From: Gemmatimonadales bacterium
Lineage (GTDB): Bacteria > Krumholzibacteriota > Krumholzibacteriia > LZORAL124-64-63
DNA length: 61,386 nucleotides
Direction of reading: 5' to 3'
Assembly (NCBI GenBank): GCA_019038745.1
Contig: JAHOYV010000095.1
Location: 1-61,386, forward strand
A model generated the notes under the pieces. That model was not told the DNA's origin and did no database searches. It saw nothing but the letters and a program-made list of their open reading frames with translations. Below, in pieces: positions 26,051-35,013 of the stretch. How positions within the stretch are numbered: the stretch's first letter is position 1; each line of letters starts with the position of its first letter. Position numbers and translations under genes: made by a program.

Positions 26051-27094
26051 TTAGAAATCCAGTGAAATATCGCTGTCGTTGAAATCAACATGACCCGTCG
26101 GTAAATCAGCAGGGACGAACAGCGCCTTGCTTTGAATGTCCGCCTGGTAATCGGCTACTTCGACGGGAAGATCTTCATACTGCAGACCCTCGCGATCCAT
26201 TTCCTGCAGGAAGGTTTCGTCAGCATCCGCAGGAAATACGTAGTACCGTTCTCCCGCTTCCGCCAACTCATATCCATAGTTCATCTTGAGGAGGAAGAAG
26301 GCGTTTTCACCCTGGGATATCCCTTTGCCCACGATGGCCGATCCACCCCCATGGCTGCCGGATATGGCCATCCGCAACTCGAATTCGTGGGTCAACTCAT
26401 TGCCTGCGATCTCGTTGCGGACAACGTAATATTCCTCGCCATTGTATTCGACCAGGTAAATCATAGCCAGGTCAACGTCGCCCTCTTCCATATCGTATGA
26501 CCCTTGAAGCTGGCCCATCGTTATATGGGTACCCTCATCTTCACTGATCCGGTATGTGACCAGGAAGTGAATGGTTTCGCCTTCCAGGGTATAGGCATAT
26601 CCGGAATCGTAGATGTTTCCGGTCCCTTCATCCTCATGTGTATTGGCAGCATGATCATAGGTAATGGAATTCCCGAACTCGAAGGGTTCCTGAATCACTA
26701 CCGGGTCGATAGCTTCCGTTATATCGAAAATGTCCTCCAGGCTTTCGTCCATATCGAAGAGTACCCGAAAGAAGTTCGAGCCGTCGATTATGCCCTGGTG
26801 AATCTCCGGATCGAACATCCGGAAGGTGTTGAACAAGTATTCCATGGGATCCTCAAGCTCCGATGCTGCCTTCGTTGTCGTTTCGGCAAAAGACGGGGCG
26901 ACACCCTTGGCTGCTTCGAACAAATTAATGGCTATAGTCTGGAAGTCCACAGCCGGTGGAGTCGGATCGGTGGTCGGGTCTTCAGTCAAATCAGGAACCG
27001 ATGATGTCGGGTTTGTAGACGAATCTTCGGAGCAGGCTCCAAAGGAAAATAGCATCACCAGCATGATGAAGATTTTGACCCTGTTGGTTTTCAT
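26051..27094 (-). CDS. Lipoprotein of unknown function
   Basis: The protein has 347 residues from the ATG at 27094, chosen because AGGAAGG lies 7 bases upstream; a start six codons earlier lacks a ribosome site. It has a lipoprotein signal peptide with the lipobox 'FSFGAC' and the acylated Cys near residue 20, then a Ser/Thr/Pro linker ('TEDPTTDPTPP'). The mature part is acidic and mostly beta, with no motif I recognise. The product should sit on a membrane surface. It is divergent from the envelope operon across a 320-base gap and convergent with the S8 protease gene. Confidence 0.7.
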   Translation of the reverse strand: MKTNRVKIFIMLVMLFSFGACSEDSSTNPTSSVPDLTEDPTTDPTPPAVDFQTIAINLFEAAKGVAPSFAETTTKAASELEDPMEYLFNTFRMFDPEIHQGIIDGSNFFRVLFDMDESLEDIFDITEAIDPVVIQEPFEFGNSITYDHAANTHEDEGTGNIYDSGYAYTLEGETIHFLVTYRISEDEGTHITMGQLQGSYDMEEGDVDLAMIYLVEYNGEEYYVVRNEIAGNELTHEFELRMAISGSHGGGSAIVGKGISQGENAFFLLKMNYGYELAEAGERYYVFPADADETFLQEMDREGLQYEDLPVEVADYQADIQSKALFVPADLPTGHVDFNDSDISLDF

Positions 27095-27414
27095 TGAGCA
27101 GCCTTCCTGCAAAGAAATTGTGTGGTGTTTCCAGGATTAGTTTGTTGCCAGCCCTCGAATAGGTTTCGGCAGGAAGTTAATTTACATTAGGTCGGATTTT
27201 TTGACGACAGACTATGTTTCGCCTTAAAGTAGAGTCAGCGATATCTTCTCTCCATATGTACTTGGGTCCGTGCAAGTCGACATTTTCCCAATGTTAGGCC
27301 AATATTTACTGAACCATTGACAGGGCAGGGAGGTTTGGGCTAATTTGTCCAACCCGCAATTCCCGTGGAATTGAGAAATCGGGTCCTGTTTTGACCCTCC
27401 CCCTGGAGGATATT
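27095..27414. other. 320-base divergent intergenic region
   Basis: No gene is seen here. The region is AT-richer than its surroundings and must carry the promoters of the lipoprotein gene (minus) and of the five-gene envelope operon (plus). The one promoter-like element I can support is listed at 27317-27345. Confidence 0.6.
27317..27345 (+). promoter_or_regulatory. Possible promoter of the envelope operon
   Basis: A perfect TTGACA (27317-27322) is followed after 17 bases by CTAATT (27340-27345), or after 18 by TAATTT. The -10 match is poor. It sits about 70 bases before the first start codon of the operon. Confidence 0.35.
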
Positions 27415-29409
27415 TTGCTTCGTCTCCTGGTTGTTCTTGAGTTGTCGGCCTTCCTGGTACTGTTGCTGGTTTTGCCGATTTGTATTCCTTCGGTCGCCTT
27501 GGCCCAGGAAGGCCCCGTCACCGACCTGGTGACCAATGTGGGTTACATTGGTTTGAACGTGACCAATCTGGGTTACGTCGGCCACGCCTGGAGCAAGCCT
27601 TATTTTCCTTCCTGTCAGTACCCGTTGTTCAGCAACGTCGAGCATATCTACCGTGCCGGTTTGTGGGTGGGTGCCATTGCCTCCGATGGCAAGGCCCACG
27701 TTTCGACCGGAGCGCAGGACGCCGTAAGCCTGGAGGCAGGCGACGAAGTTCGGGAGTTTGTAAATGACACCGAAGAGCCCGTGAAGATCTGGTCCAACAA
27801 CCAGAACTCGCCTAATTATAATGAGAGTGCCCTGGCCAGCCAGCATTTAGAGCTTTACTTCAACGACTATCACGAACCTGAATCGGGGAACCACTACAAG
27901 CTGGGTCTGGATGTCACGATGCGGGTCCTGGCCTGGGAAAACGCGTACGCTGACGACTTTGTGATTCTCGATTACTCCATCGCCAATATCAGCGGTACGG
28001 AGTTGCGCGACGTCTACCTGGGCTTCTGGGCCGACACCACCGTTGGCAACACGGAAATTACCAATCCTTGGGACGACTCCGGAGATACCAGGTGGAACTT
28101 TGAGGATGATTTCAATGGGGCTTGGGGACCGAAAGGCCTAGGCTTGCCGGAACGTTGCACATTGGCTGGCGATCCCGATATCTGGATGACCTACGAACGT
28201 GATGATGATGGTGAGTTGGGTATGGCGACCAGTTGGGTGGGTGTACGCCTGCTGGGCACAAGCCACGATCCGGAGCCGGAAGAAGGCAAACGGCCGGTCT
28301 CGTACAACGCCTGGCGTTTTCGCAACGTGCCCGACCAGGACGATATTTATTCCGATCCCGGTGATACGAACACGGAACTGATTGGAAAATATCAGTTGAT
28401 GAGCAACGGGGATTTCGACGTCGAAAATACCCAGGATGTCAATTTTACAACGGCTTGGAACTGGGTCAGCCTCTTGTCCACGGGGCCGTTTCCGTCCTGG
28501 GCTCCGGACGATACCCTCACCATAACCTTTGCCGTGACCTGCGGCGCCGATTCTCTGAGTCTGCTGGAGAATAGTCTGGTGGCCCAGGTGGCCTACGATA
28601 CCGGTTTCGACCTACCTTCGGGGCCCCCCTCTCCCCTGCTCGAATTCGCCTACGAGGACAATTCAGTGATCATTCGCTGGGAGCCTGGAATCGATATCGA
28701 TCCTGATACGGGAGAATCCTTGCCCATTACCAGCGCCTTGCGGGTTCCCGAACACCACATCAACAAGACCAGCAACCGGCCCGACTTCCAGGGGTACCGA
28801 ATTTTCCGTTACGAGGGGGAAGCGTTCTCCGGCGATCCGATTGAGCAATCCGTCCTGCTGGCCGAGTTCGACAAGATCGATGAACGGGGATTCAACACGG
28901 GCCTGCCCGAGTTAACTCTCGACGGGAAACGGGAATTCATCGATTCGACCCTGAAGGAAGGTCACGCCTACTGGTATTCAGTGGTCTCGTTCAGTCTGAC
29001 GGACGAGGTTTCGGGGCAACCCGCTTTTCAGAGCGGATTCTTCCAGAACGCCGAGAAGATTTATCCCGGGCCGGCACCCGCGCCCATTTTGGCCGACCAG
29101 CCGAGATCCGTGGGTGTGTATCCCAATCCCTATCGGGTGACATCGGACTTCGAGTCGGGGCTGGGCGAAATTGAGACAGGCCGGAAAATCTGGTTCACCG
29201 GCTTGCCTGAGAAGTGCCGGATCCAGGTCTTCAATCTGGCCGGTGACCTGGTCAAGACCCTGCATCACGACGACCCGGTGGACGGCAAGGAAGACTGGGA
29301 TCTGTTGAGTGAACCTGTTCGGGCCATTGCCTCGGGGTTATATATTTATGTGGTTGAGGATCTGACTACCGGGGAGATCCAACGTGGAAAGCTGGTGATC
29401 ATCAAATGA
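27415..29409 (+). CDS. Secreted protein with FlgD-like C-terminal domain, first gene of the envelope operon
   Basis: The protein has 664 residues from the TTG at 27415, preferred because GGAGGA lies 4 bases upstream and the signal peptide ('VVLELSAFLVLLLVLPICI', cleavage near 'VALAQ') then begins promptly. The mature part begins with 'GPVTDLVTNVGYIGLNVTNLG' in short blocks and a beta-rich region. A fibronectin-like segment near 480-560 follows ('GYRIFRYEGE', 'AYWYSVVSF'). The C-terminus 'GVYPNPYRVTSDFESG' ... 'GKLVIIK' resembles the FlgD/sorting domains of FCB secreted proteins. No enzyme motif is seen. It overlaps the next gene by four bases. Confidence 0.75.
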   Translation: MLRLLVVLELSAFLVLLLVLPICIPSVALAQEGPVTDLVTNVGYIGLNVTNLGYVGHAWSKPYFPSCQYPLFSNVEHIYRAGLWVGAIASDGKAHVSTGAQDAVSLEAGDEVREFVNDTEEPVKIWSNNQNSPNYNESALASQHLELYFNDYHEPESGNHYKLGLDVTMRVLAWENAYADDFVILDYSIANISGTELRDVYLGFWADTTVGNTEITNPWDDSGDTRWNFEDDFNGAWGPKGLGLPERCTLAGDPDIWMTYERDDDGELGMATSWVGVRLLGTSHDPEPEEGKRPVSYNAWRFRNVPDQDDIYSDPGDTNTELIGKYQLMSNGDFDVENTQDVNFTTAWNWVSLLSTGPFPSWAPDDTLTITFAVTCGADSLSLLENSLVAQVAYDTGFDLPSGPPSPLLEFAYEDNSVIIRWEPGIDIDPDTGESLPITSALRVPEHHINKTSNRPDFQGYRIFRYEGEAFSGDPIEQSVLLAEFDKIDERGFNTGLPELTLDGKREFIDSTLKEGHAYWYSVVSFSLTDEVSGQPAFQSGFFQNAEKIYPGPAPAPILADQPRSVGVYPNPYRVTSDFESGLGEIETGRKIWFTGLPEKCRIQVFNLAGDLVKTLHHDDPVDGKEDWDLLSEPVRAIASGLYIYVVEDLTTGEIQRGKLVIIK

Positions 29410-31031
29410 AACGGTCAGCCGGTAAACATCGCTTTTTTCGCCCTTGGGGGACGACCTCGGTCGGCGGGCTGATCCTGGCAGTTTTCTGCACAGGGGCGAT
29501 TTTCGTCGGTTGTACAGCGAACGATCCGTTCGATCCTTCGACCGCTCCCAACGAGGCGCCCGTCGCCCGGCTGTTCGCCGCCCCAGTCGACCCGGAAGCC
29601 GAATTGACGGCGACGAGTTACAATGAACGGACCTTTTTCTGGAGCGGGAACGATAAGGACGGTTGGATCACTGAATTTCATGTTTCGATCAGGACTGACC
29701 GAAACGTGCCCTCGCCTTGGGCGGTCACCCAGGATACCGATACCACCATGACCTTCGAGACCGATGAATTCGGTCAGGCCGAGGCCACCATATATCTGGT
29801 CTGTAAAGACAACATGGGTGCCCTGAGCGATACTCTGAAACAGCTTATACCCCTGACGAATTTTCCGCCCGTGATAAACTTCGAGAGTGATTTCGACCAC
29901 CGGCACAATCTACAACGTGATTTGGTGGGGGAAGACGAATACACATACTGGAACTGGGGTGTGAACAACTTCCGGCTCTTTGCCTTTGATCCGGATGGTT
30001 CCAGTACGATGGACAAATTCTTTCGATACACTCTAGCCAGTGATGTTTCGGAAACCGTGCCGGAAATTACCCGCGATTATGACGATCCCCTGGCCGATGC
30101 GGAAACCGAGTGGATCAGGGTTCCGTTCAGTGATCCGGACGAGCAGGTTCACCACTTCGAGATATTCTTAACAGAGGTGGAACCGGGAGATCCGCGCACG
30201 CTGACCGTTTCGGTGGTTGACGAAGCGAATGCCGACACCCACTTCGAGTACGAGTGGGTAGTCAAGGCGCCGAAGGGTCAGCCCGGCAGCCGAGTGCTCT
30301 TTGTGAAAGAAGGGGGCGGAGTACCCACGGTGTTCAGCGAAGCCCTTGACTTGACCTACGGGGACGACGGTTGGGATGTGTATAGGTTCTGGACCCAGTT
30401 CCCCGACAAACCAAGTATGTTGGTTGAAACTTTCTGCAAGTTCGACCTGGTGATCTGGGGCAACAGCGGTGGCGCCAGCACATTCCTCAAGCAGGCCACG
30501 AGCAAAGACACTCCGGTTTTGGATGCATACGTCAACGGTCTTGGTGGCGCGGAACCGGGTAAGTTGTTTGTTTTTTCACCCACGATAACCGGGGGCTCCA
30601 GCACTTTGAGTCCATCGTTCCACGCGAATGTATTGAAAGTCCAATCCACCAGTACCCTGACCAAGTCTGTGACGATCCCCGAGGGAAAACAGGTGCGAGG
30701 GGTGCCGTTGCCAACGGATCTTTTGCCCATGACCTCCCAGTCTGTTTATCCCGAATTGAAGGCGATAATCCTGGATCCGTTGGTGGGCCAATCTGAGATT
30801 AATTTCAAGATGGAATTTTGCGCGGGATGCTATGGAGGTGGGAGAACTGGACCACCGGATCCGGACATAGGGGCCCGTTGGCCCGTGAGAAGGTCTGGGC
30901 CCGCCCGAGTGGTTGTTCTGGGCTTCACACCCGAGAATTTTTATGATCCCAGTGATGTCACGGATACCAATCCAACTGTTCTGGCCCTGCAGGCGATTCT
31001 GGAACATGAGCTGGAGGTAGTTCCCCAGTGA
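29406..31031 (+). CDS. Lipoprotein of unknown function in the envelope operon
   Basis: This 541-residue protein has a lipoprotein signal (membrane core 'GGLILAVFCTGAIF', lipobox 'FVGC', Cys near 36) followed by an acidic linker and Ig-like beta-sandwich repeats ('YNERTFFWSGNDKDGWITEF' and related stretches). The second half has an alpha/beta section with 'VLFVKEGGGVP' and 'FDLVIWGNSGG' that resembles a Rossmann-like or amidotransferase-like fold, but I see no complete active site. It overlaps genes on both sides by four bases. The location suggests a partner of the TonB-dependent receptor encoded next, comparable in role, not in sequence, to a SusD-like lipoprotein. That role is inference. 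Confidence 0.7.
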   Translation: MKRSAGKHRFFRPWGTTSVGGLILAVFCTGAIFVGCTANDPFDPSTAPNEAPVARLFAAPVDPEAELTATSYNERTFFWSGNDKDGWITEFHVSIRTDRNVPSPWAVTQDTDTTMTFETDEFGQAEATIYLVCKDNMGALSDTLKQLIPLTNFPPVINFESDFDHRHNLQRDLVGEDEYTYWNWGVNNFRLFAFDPDGSSTMDKFFRYTLASDVSETVPEITRDYDDPLADAETEWIRVPFSDPDEQVHHFEIFLTEVEPGDPRTLTVSVVDEANADTHFEYEWVVKAPKGQPGSRVLFVKEGGGVPTVFSEALDLTYGDDGWDVYRFWTQFPDKPSMLVETFCKFDLVIWGNSGGASTFLKQATSKDTPVLDAYVNGLGGAEPGKLFVFSPTITGGSSTLSPSFHANVLKVQSTSTLTKSVTIPEGKQVRGVPLPTDLLPMTSQSVYPELKAIILDPLVGQSEINFKMEFCAGCYGGGRTGPPDPDIGARWPVRRSGPARVVVLGFTPENFYDPSDVTDTNPTVLALQAILEHELEVVPQ

Positions 31032-33964
31032 GGAACCTGTTGCTCCGGCAAATACTGACCCATGTCGGCGCGGTGCTGCTCGTGCTGGCTTTCTCTTGTC
31101 CCTCTTGGGCCCAGGGTCGTGCCCGTGTTGCGGCTGATGCTCCGCTGGCACCGGCCACCGTGAAGGGTCGGATCTTCGACGACGAGTCGGGTGATTCGAT
31201 GCCCTACACCAACGTCTTCATCTCCGGCACCAATATCGGAACGATGGCCTTTACCGATGGATTCTACATCATGCGGGGATTGGCTCCGGGCACCTACACG
31301 GTCAAGGCTTCGTATATCTCCTACGGGATCGGGTCGCAAACGGTGACCCTGGGTCCCGGCGACGTCCTCAACGTGGACTTCCACCTCGAGGTGCAGGCCA
31401 TCATGGCCGAGCCTTTCGTAGTGGCCGCCGAACGGGCGCTGGTCGAAGTGGAAAGAACCGGCAGCGCGCATTTCCTGAGCAGTCGGCAGATGGAGGCCAT
31501 GCCCCTGGACCAGATGGTGGACATGGTGGCCCAACAGCCCGGCGTTACCCTGCAGGACAATGAGATTCACATCCGCGGGGGGCGGGCCGATGATACTGCG
31601 TTCATTGTCGACGGGATGTCGGTCAGTGATCCGCTGGCCGGCGGTGGCTACGGCTATCAGATCGATGCTTCGATCATCAACGAAATCGAGGTGCTGACCG
31701 GTGGCTTCAACGCGGAGTACGGCCAGGCCGTTTCGGGTGTGGTGAAAGTTACGACCAAAGAGGGGAAAGACCATTACGAGGGGAGGGCGAGCTTCAAGCG
31801 GGATTACCTTCATGAAGTGGTGAAGAACGATCCGCGCGACTGGCGCGATCTTACCAACTACACCGAGTCGAACAACATCGACATCGTCAAACTTTCCCTT
31901 TCCGGACCGGATCCAATCGGTTCGGCGCTGCGTGCCATTGGACTGGGTCTGCCCGGAAAGCAATATTTCCTGGTCAGCGGTTCGGCCGATATTCGCGACG
32001 GCTATTTGCCCATTTACAGCAGACAAGTGCGCCTCCAGTCGCCGGTCTATCAAGATGAATTCTGGGCGCCTCGTCAGAAGAACTCATGGAACGGGATGGC
32101 CAAGTGGACCTGGAACATCAATCCGGAAAACAAATTGAACCTGAATGTGACCCGGCAGCTTGGAATCAGTCAGGGCTTTAACTTACCGGGCGAAGGTTAT
32201 CCGCGGCCCTTCATGGATAATCTGGACAACTACATGGTCTTCACGACCGAGAATATTCTGACCCAGCTTTATTACCGACAGGTTCTGAATGATGAATCCT
32301 GGTGGGAGCTCACCCTGGGCCGGAACTTCAACCGGCTTCACGCCAACATCAACGGCAATGACAATTTTCTGACCTATGGCCAGATCGACATGTCGAGGGA
32401 TGAATACAGCCAATCCTATGGGAGCGCCGACCGTTGGCACGATCACTATTCCGAGAGCTACACGGTTAAGGGAACGTACTCGTTCATGAAGTCCAATCGG
32501 CATAAATTCAAGGGGGGATTCGACCTCTCTTTTACCGAAATGCAGCTTATCGATCTGCAGACGGCTCTGGGTAAGCCACCGGCCGGAAAGTTGGGTATCA
32601 AAGAGGACATCTTCGTGGCCCATCCGGTCGTCGGTGCTGCCTTCTTCCAGGATACCATCGAGTACCGCGGCCTGATTGTGAACGTCGGCTTGCGGGGCGA
32701 TGTCTGGGCTCCCGGCAAGGAGGTGGAGAAGGTCATGGAGAATTCCGACGACTACCTCTTCATCTACGACGACATGGTCGATGAATTCTATGCCAACACG
32801 TCTCCCGCGCTGGGCCGCCGGTGGAAGTCACGTATTTCTCCCAGATTGGGCCTGAGCTTCCCCTTTACGGAGCGGGACAAGTTCTTCTTCAACTACGGTC
32901 ACTTCAACCAGTGGCCTCGTTTCGCCTACGTTTATCCGCAGTTGGAAGCGCAACGCGCCACCGAGGTGCAGCTGCTGGGCAACCCGAATCTGGACCCCAA
33001 GGTAACGGTGGAATACGAGACGGGTATCCAGCACGAATTCGGGGGCCTGTGGTCCATGGGAGTGACCTTCTTCAATCGGGACATCTACGACTACGCCAAG
33101 AGTGTTTCGATGGGGTCCGTGGACATCGGCGCGGCGGATACACCCGATACGACGGACACACAGCTCGTAACTATCGAGCCGGTACGCTACTTCAACGGCG
33201 ACTCGGCCCGCAGCCTGGGCGCCGAGTTGTCCATCATCAAGCGGACCACCCGCTGGCTGAGCGGTTCCTACAGCCTGGAATTTCAACGCTCCAGCGGAAC
33301 CAACAGCGATGCGAACGAAGCCTATCTGCAGGCTATTTACGGTGGAGCGGCACTGGATGGGCAGGATGTCAGCATCGGCGGGCTCAAGCGTAATCCTCTG
33401 ATCTGGGATAAGCCCTGGACCACCAGCTTGAACGTGGACTTCACGGTGTTCGATAAGGAACGACCGAGGTTGCCGTTGGCCTATCCGACATTGGGGACGT
33501 CTTTCCCCTTCGTCGGCGTCGGGGCCACCAAGTGGACGATGCCCGGTAACTGGAGTGTAAACCTGCTGGCCCGGGCCGAGGCCGGCCAACGTTATACCCA
33601 ATTGACCTATGTCGGCTTGAGTGACTATGACCAGGGCGATCGCTACGGTGAAGTAGGACCCTGGAAGAGTACGGTCAATCTTCGTTTCAATAAATTCTGG
33701 AGATTCAGCCACGGACAGAAGGTAACCATCTACATTGAGGCAAGAAATCTTCTCAACCACCAGAATTACCGCCGGGTGAACACATTTACCGGAGATGGAT
33801 ACCAGCTGGGTGATTACAATCCTGCCTGGGAGGAGAGGTGGAGCGTTCCCGACGAACGGATTTTCGTCTCCACGGACAGCGAGGCCTACGCCAAGGGCGT
33901 AATAAATCCCAGCTACATAGAAAATCCTCGGATTATCCTCTGGGGGGCGAGCTACCAATGGTAA
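31028..33964 (+). CDS. TonB-dependent outer-membrane receptor with carboxypeptidase-like N-terminal domain
   Basis: The protein has 978 residues from a GTG that overlaps the previous stop. It has a signal peptide ('VGAVLLVLAFSCPSWAQ') and an N-terminal carboxypeptidase-regulatory-like beta domain (about 43-125, 'VKGRIFDDESGDSMPYTNV', 'LAPGTYTVKASYISYG'). A plug domain follows (about 145-245, 'IHIRGGRADDTAFIVDGMSV', 'GGFNAEYGQAVSGVVKV'), then a long beta-barrel ending in an aromatic residue (Trp), as in outer-membrane barrels. This is the SusC/CirA-like architecture for uptake of large or scarce nutrients. The cargo cannot be deduced. It overlaps the PorV-like gene by seven bases. Confidence 0.93.
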   Translation: MRNLLLRQILTHVGAVLLVLAFSCPSWAQGRARVAADAPLAPATVKGRIFDDESGDSMPYTNVFISGTNIGTMAFTDGFYIMRGLAPGTYTVKASYISYGIGSQTVTLGPGDVLNVDFHLEVQAIMAEPFVVAAERALVEVERTGSAHFLSSRQMEAMPLDQMVDMVAQQPGVTLQDNEIHIRGGRADDTAFIVDGMSVSDPLAGGGYGYQIDASIINEIEVLTGGFNAEYGQAVSGVVKVTTKEGKDHYEGRASFKRDYLHEVVKNDPRDWRDLTNYTESNNIDIVKLSLSGPDPIGSALRAIGLGLPGKQYFLVSGSADIRDGYLPIYSRQVRLQSPVYQDEFWAPRQKNSWNGMAKWTWNINPENKLNLNVTRQLGISQGFNLPGEGYPRPFMDNLDNYMVFTTENILTQLYYRQVLNDESWWELTLGRNFNRLHANINGNDNFLTYGQIDMSRDEYSQSYGSADRWHDHYSESYTVKGTYSFMKSNRHKFKGGFDLSFTEMQLIDLQTALGKPPAGKLGIKEDIFVAHPVVGAAFFQDTIEYRGLIVNVGLRGDVWAPGKEVEKVMENSDDYLFIYDDMVDEFYANTSPALGRRWKSRISPRLGLSFPFTERDKFFFNYGHFNQWPRFAYVYPQLEAQRATEVQLLGNPNLDPKVTVEYETGIQHEFGGLWSMGVTFFNRDIYDYAKSVSMGSVDIGAADTPDTTDTQLVTIEPVRYFNGDSARSLGAELSIIKRTTRWLSGSYSLEFQRSSGTNSDANEAYLQAIYGGAALDGQDVSIGGLKRNPLIWDKPWTTSLNVDFTVFDKERPRLPLAYPTLGTSFPFVGVGATKWTMPGNWSVNLLARAEAGQRYTQLTYVGLSDYDQGDRYGEVGPWKSTVNLRFNKFWRFSHGQKVTIYIEARNLLNHQNYRRVNTFTGDGYQLGDYNPAWEERWSVPDERIFVSTDSEAYAKGVINPSYIENPRIILWGASYQW

Positions 33965-35013
33965 TTTCAACCAGTAAAAGAATTATTCTGCTCGTTTCAA
34001 TGTTGTTGGTTGTTGGTACTGCCCTGCCGGTAAAGGCGAGTGAGATAATCCGTCTGTTCGGAGAGGAAAATGTGGGCACGACCAGTGGTCTGTTCCTGCG
34101 CATTCCCGTGGGTGCCCGGGCGGTTGCCCTGGGCAAGGCCTATTCAGCCCTGGCCAGCGATGGTTCGGCTCCCTTCTGGAATCCGGCGGGCATTGTCCGT
34201 ACTCCGGGCCTGAAGAATTTCTTCGCCAGCCACATGGAGTATGCCGCAGACATCGATATCGACTACTTCGCCTTCCACGGTCGTGGGCAGAATTTCGGTC
34301 TGGGCCTGTCCATGGGCACTCTGCGCTCGGGGGAGATCCTGCGTACGGACGAATATCATCCCAACGGGACCGATTCGACTTTCAACGCCAACCAGTTTTT
34401 CATGGGTTTGACGCTGGCCAGGGCCATGACCGATCGCTTCTCGATCGGCGGCACGGTCAAATATTTCCAGGAGAACCTGGATCAGTTCCAGATCAAGACC
34501 GTCCTGGCCGATATGGGGATCTTCTACTTTCTGGGTTGGGGCGATGCACGGGTCGGTTTTTCCGTGAGAAATTTCGGAAGCGATTTGAAGTTGGATGGAT
34601 CACCCGCAGATGTTCCCATCGACAACGCTTCCATCACGGATTTCCAAAGCTTCCCGGCCCCGACGGTGGGTGCCTTCGGGACAGCTCGTACCTGGTCACT
34701 TGGCGAGGAAGTGAACCTGTTGACCACCATGGATTTCAGCCACCCATCCGATTACAAGGAGAGCTTCTGCTTCGGCAGCGAGCTGGGGCTGAGGTCCAGG
34801 CTCTTTCTGCGCGGCGGTTATGAGACGAGCCGGGACGAGGGCGGCCTCTCCGGTGGATTCGGAGTTCAGTTGAAGCGTAAGGGATTCCTGATCAAGGTGG
34901 ACTACGCCTTCAACGACATGGGCAACTTCGGGGGGATCCACTACGTTTCGGTCGATCTTTCTCCGCTGTTCCGGCTCAAGGATCCCGATGCCTGGCGGAG
35001 GAGGTCGCGATGA
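33958..35013 (+). CDS. PorV/PorQ-family outer-membrane protein
   Basis: The protein has 351 residues from the ATG at 33958, which gives an immediate signal peptide ('IILLVSMLLVVGTALPVKA'). The frame is open upstream, but that part is a shadow of the receptor gene. The family signature is the block 'VGARAVALGKAYSALASDGS' followed by 'FWNPAGI' (about 45-75), then alternating strands of a FadL-like barrel. PorV is the outer-membrane shuttle of type IX secretion, while other members of the family have unknown roles. Finding it between a TonB-dependent receptor and an NHL lipoprotein suggests a dedicated envelope complex. It overlaps the next gene by four bases. Confidence 0.88.
   Translation: MVISTSKRIILLVSMLLVVGTALPVKASEIIRLFGEENVGTTSGLFLRIPVGARAVALGKAYSALASDGSAPFWNPAGIVRTPGLKNFFASHMEYAADIDIDYFAFHGRGQNFGLGLSMGTLRSGEILRTDEYHPNGTDSTFNANQFFMGLTLARAMTDRFSIGGTVKYFQENLDQFQIKTVLADMGIFYFLGWGDARVGFSVRNFGSDLKLDGSPADVPIDNASITDFQSFPAPTVGAFGTARTWSLGEEVNLLTTMDFSHPSDYKESFCFGSELGLRSRLFLRGGYETSRDEGGLSGGFGVQLKRKGFLIKVDYAFNDMGNFGGIHYVSVDLSPLFRLKDPDAWRRRSR

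Noticed and set aside
30941-32053. Long minus-strand open frame opposite the TonB-dependent receptor gene
   Set aside because: It lies wholly antisense to a well-supported receptor and lipoprotein gene, has no family features, and is the kind of shadow frame expected in GC-rich coding DNA. The same holds for the long antisense frames at 10099-11331, 32828-33970 and 38620-39855.
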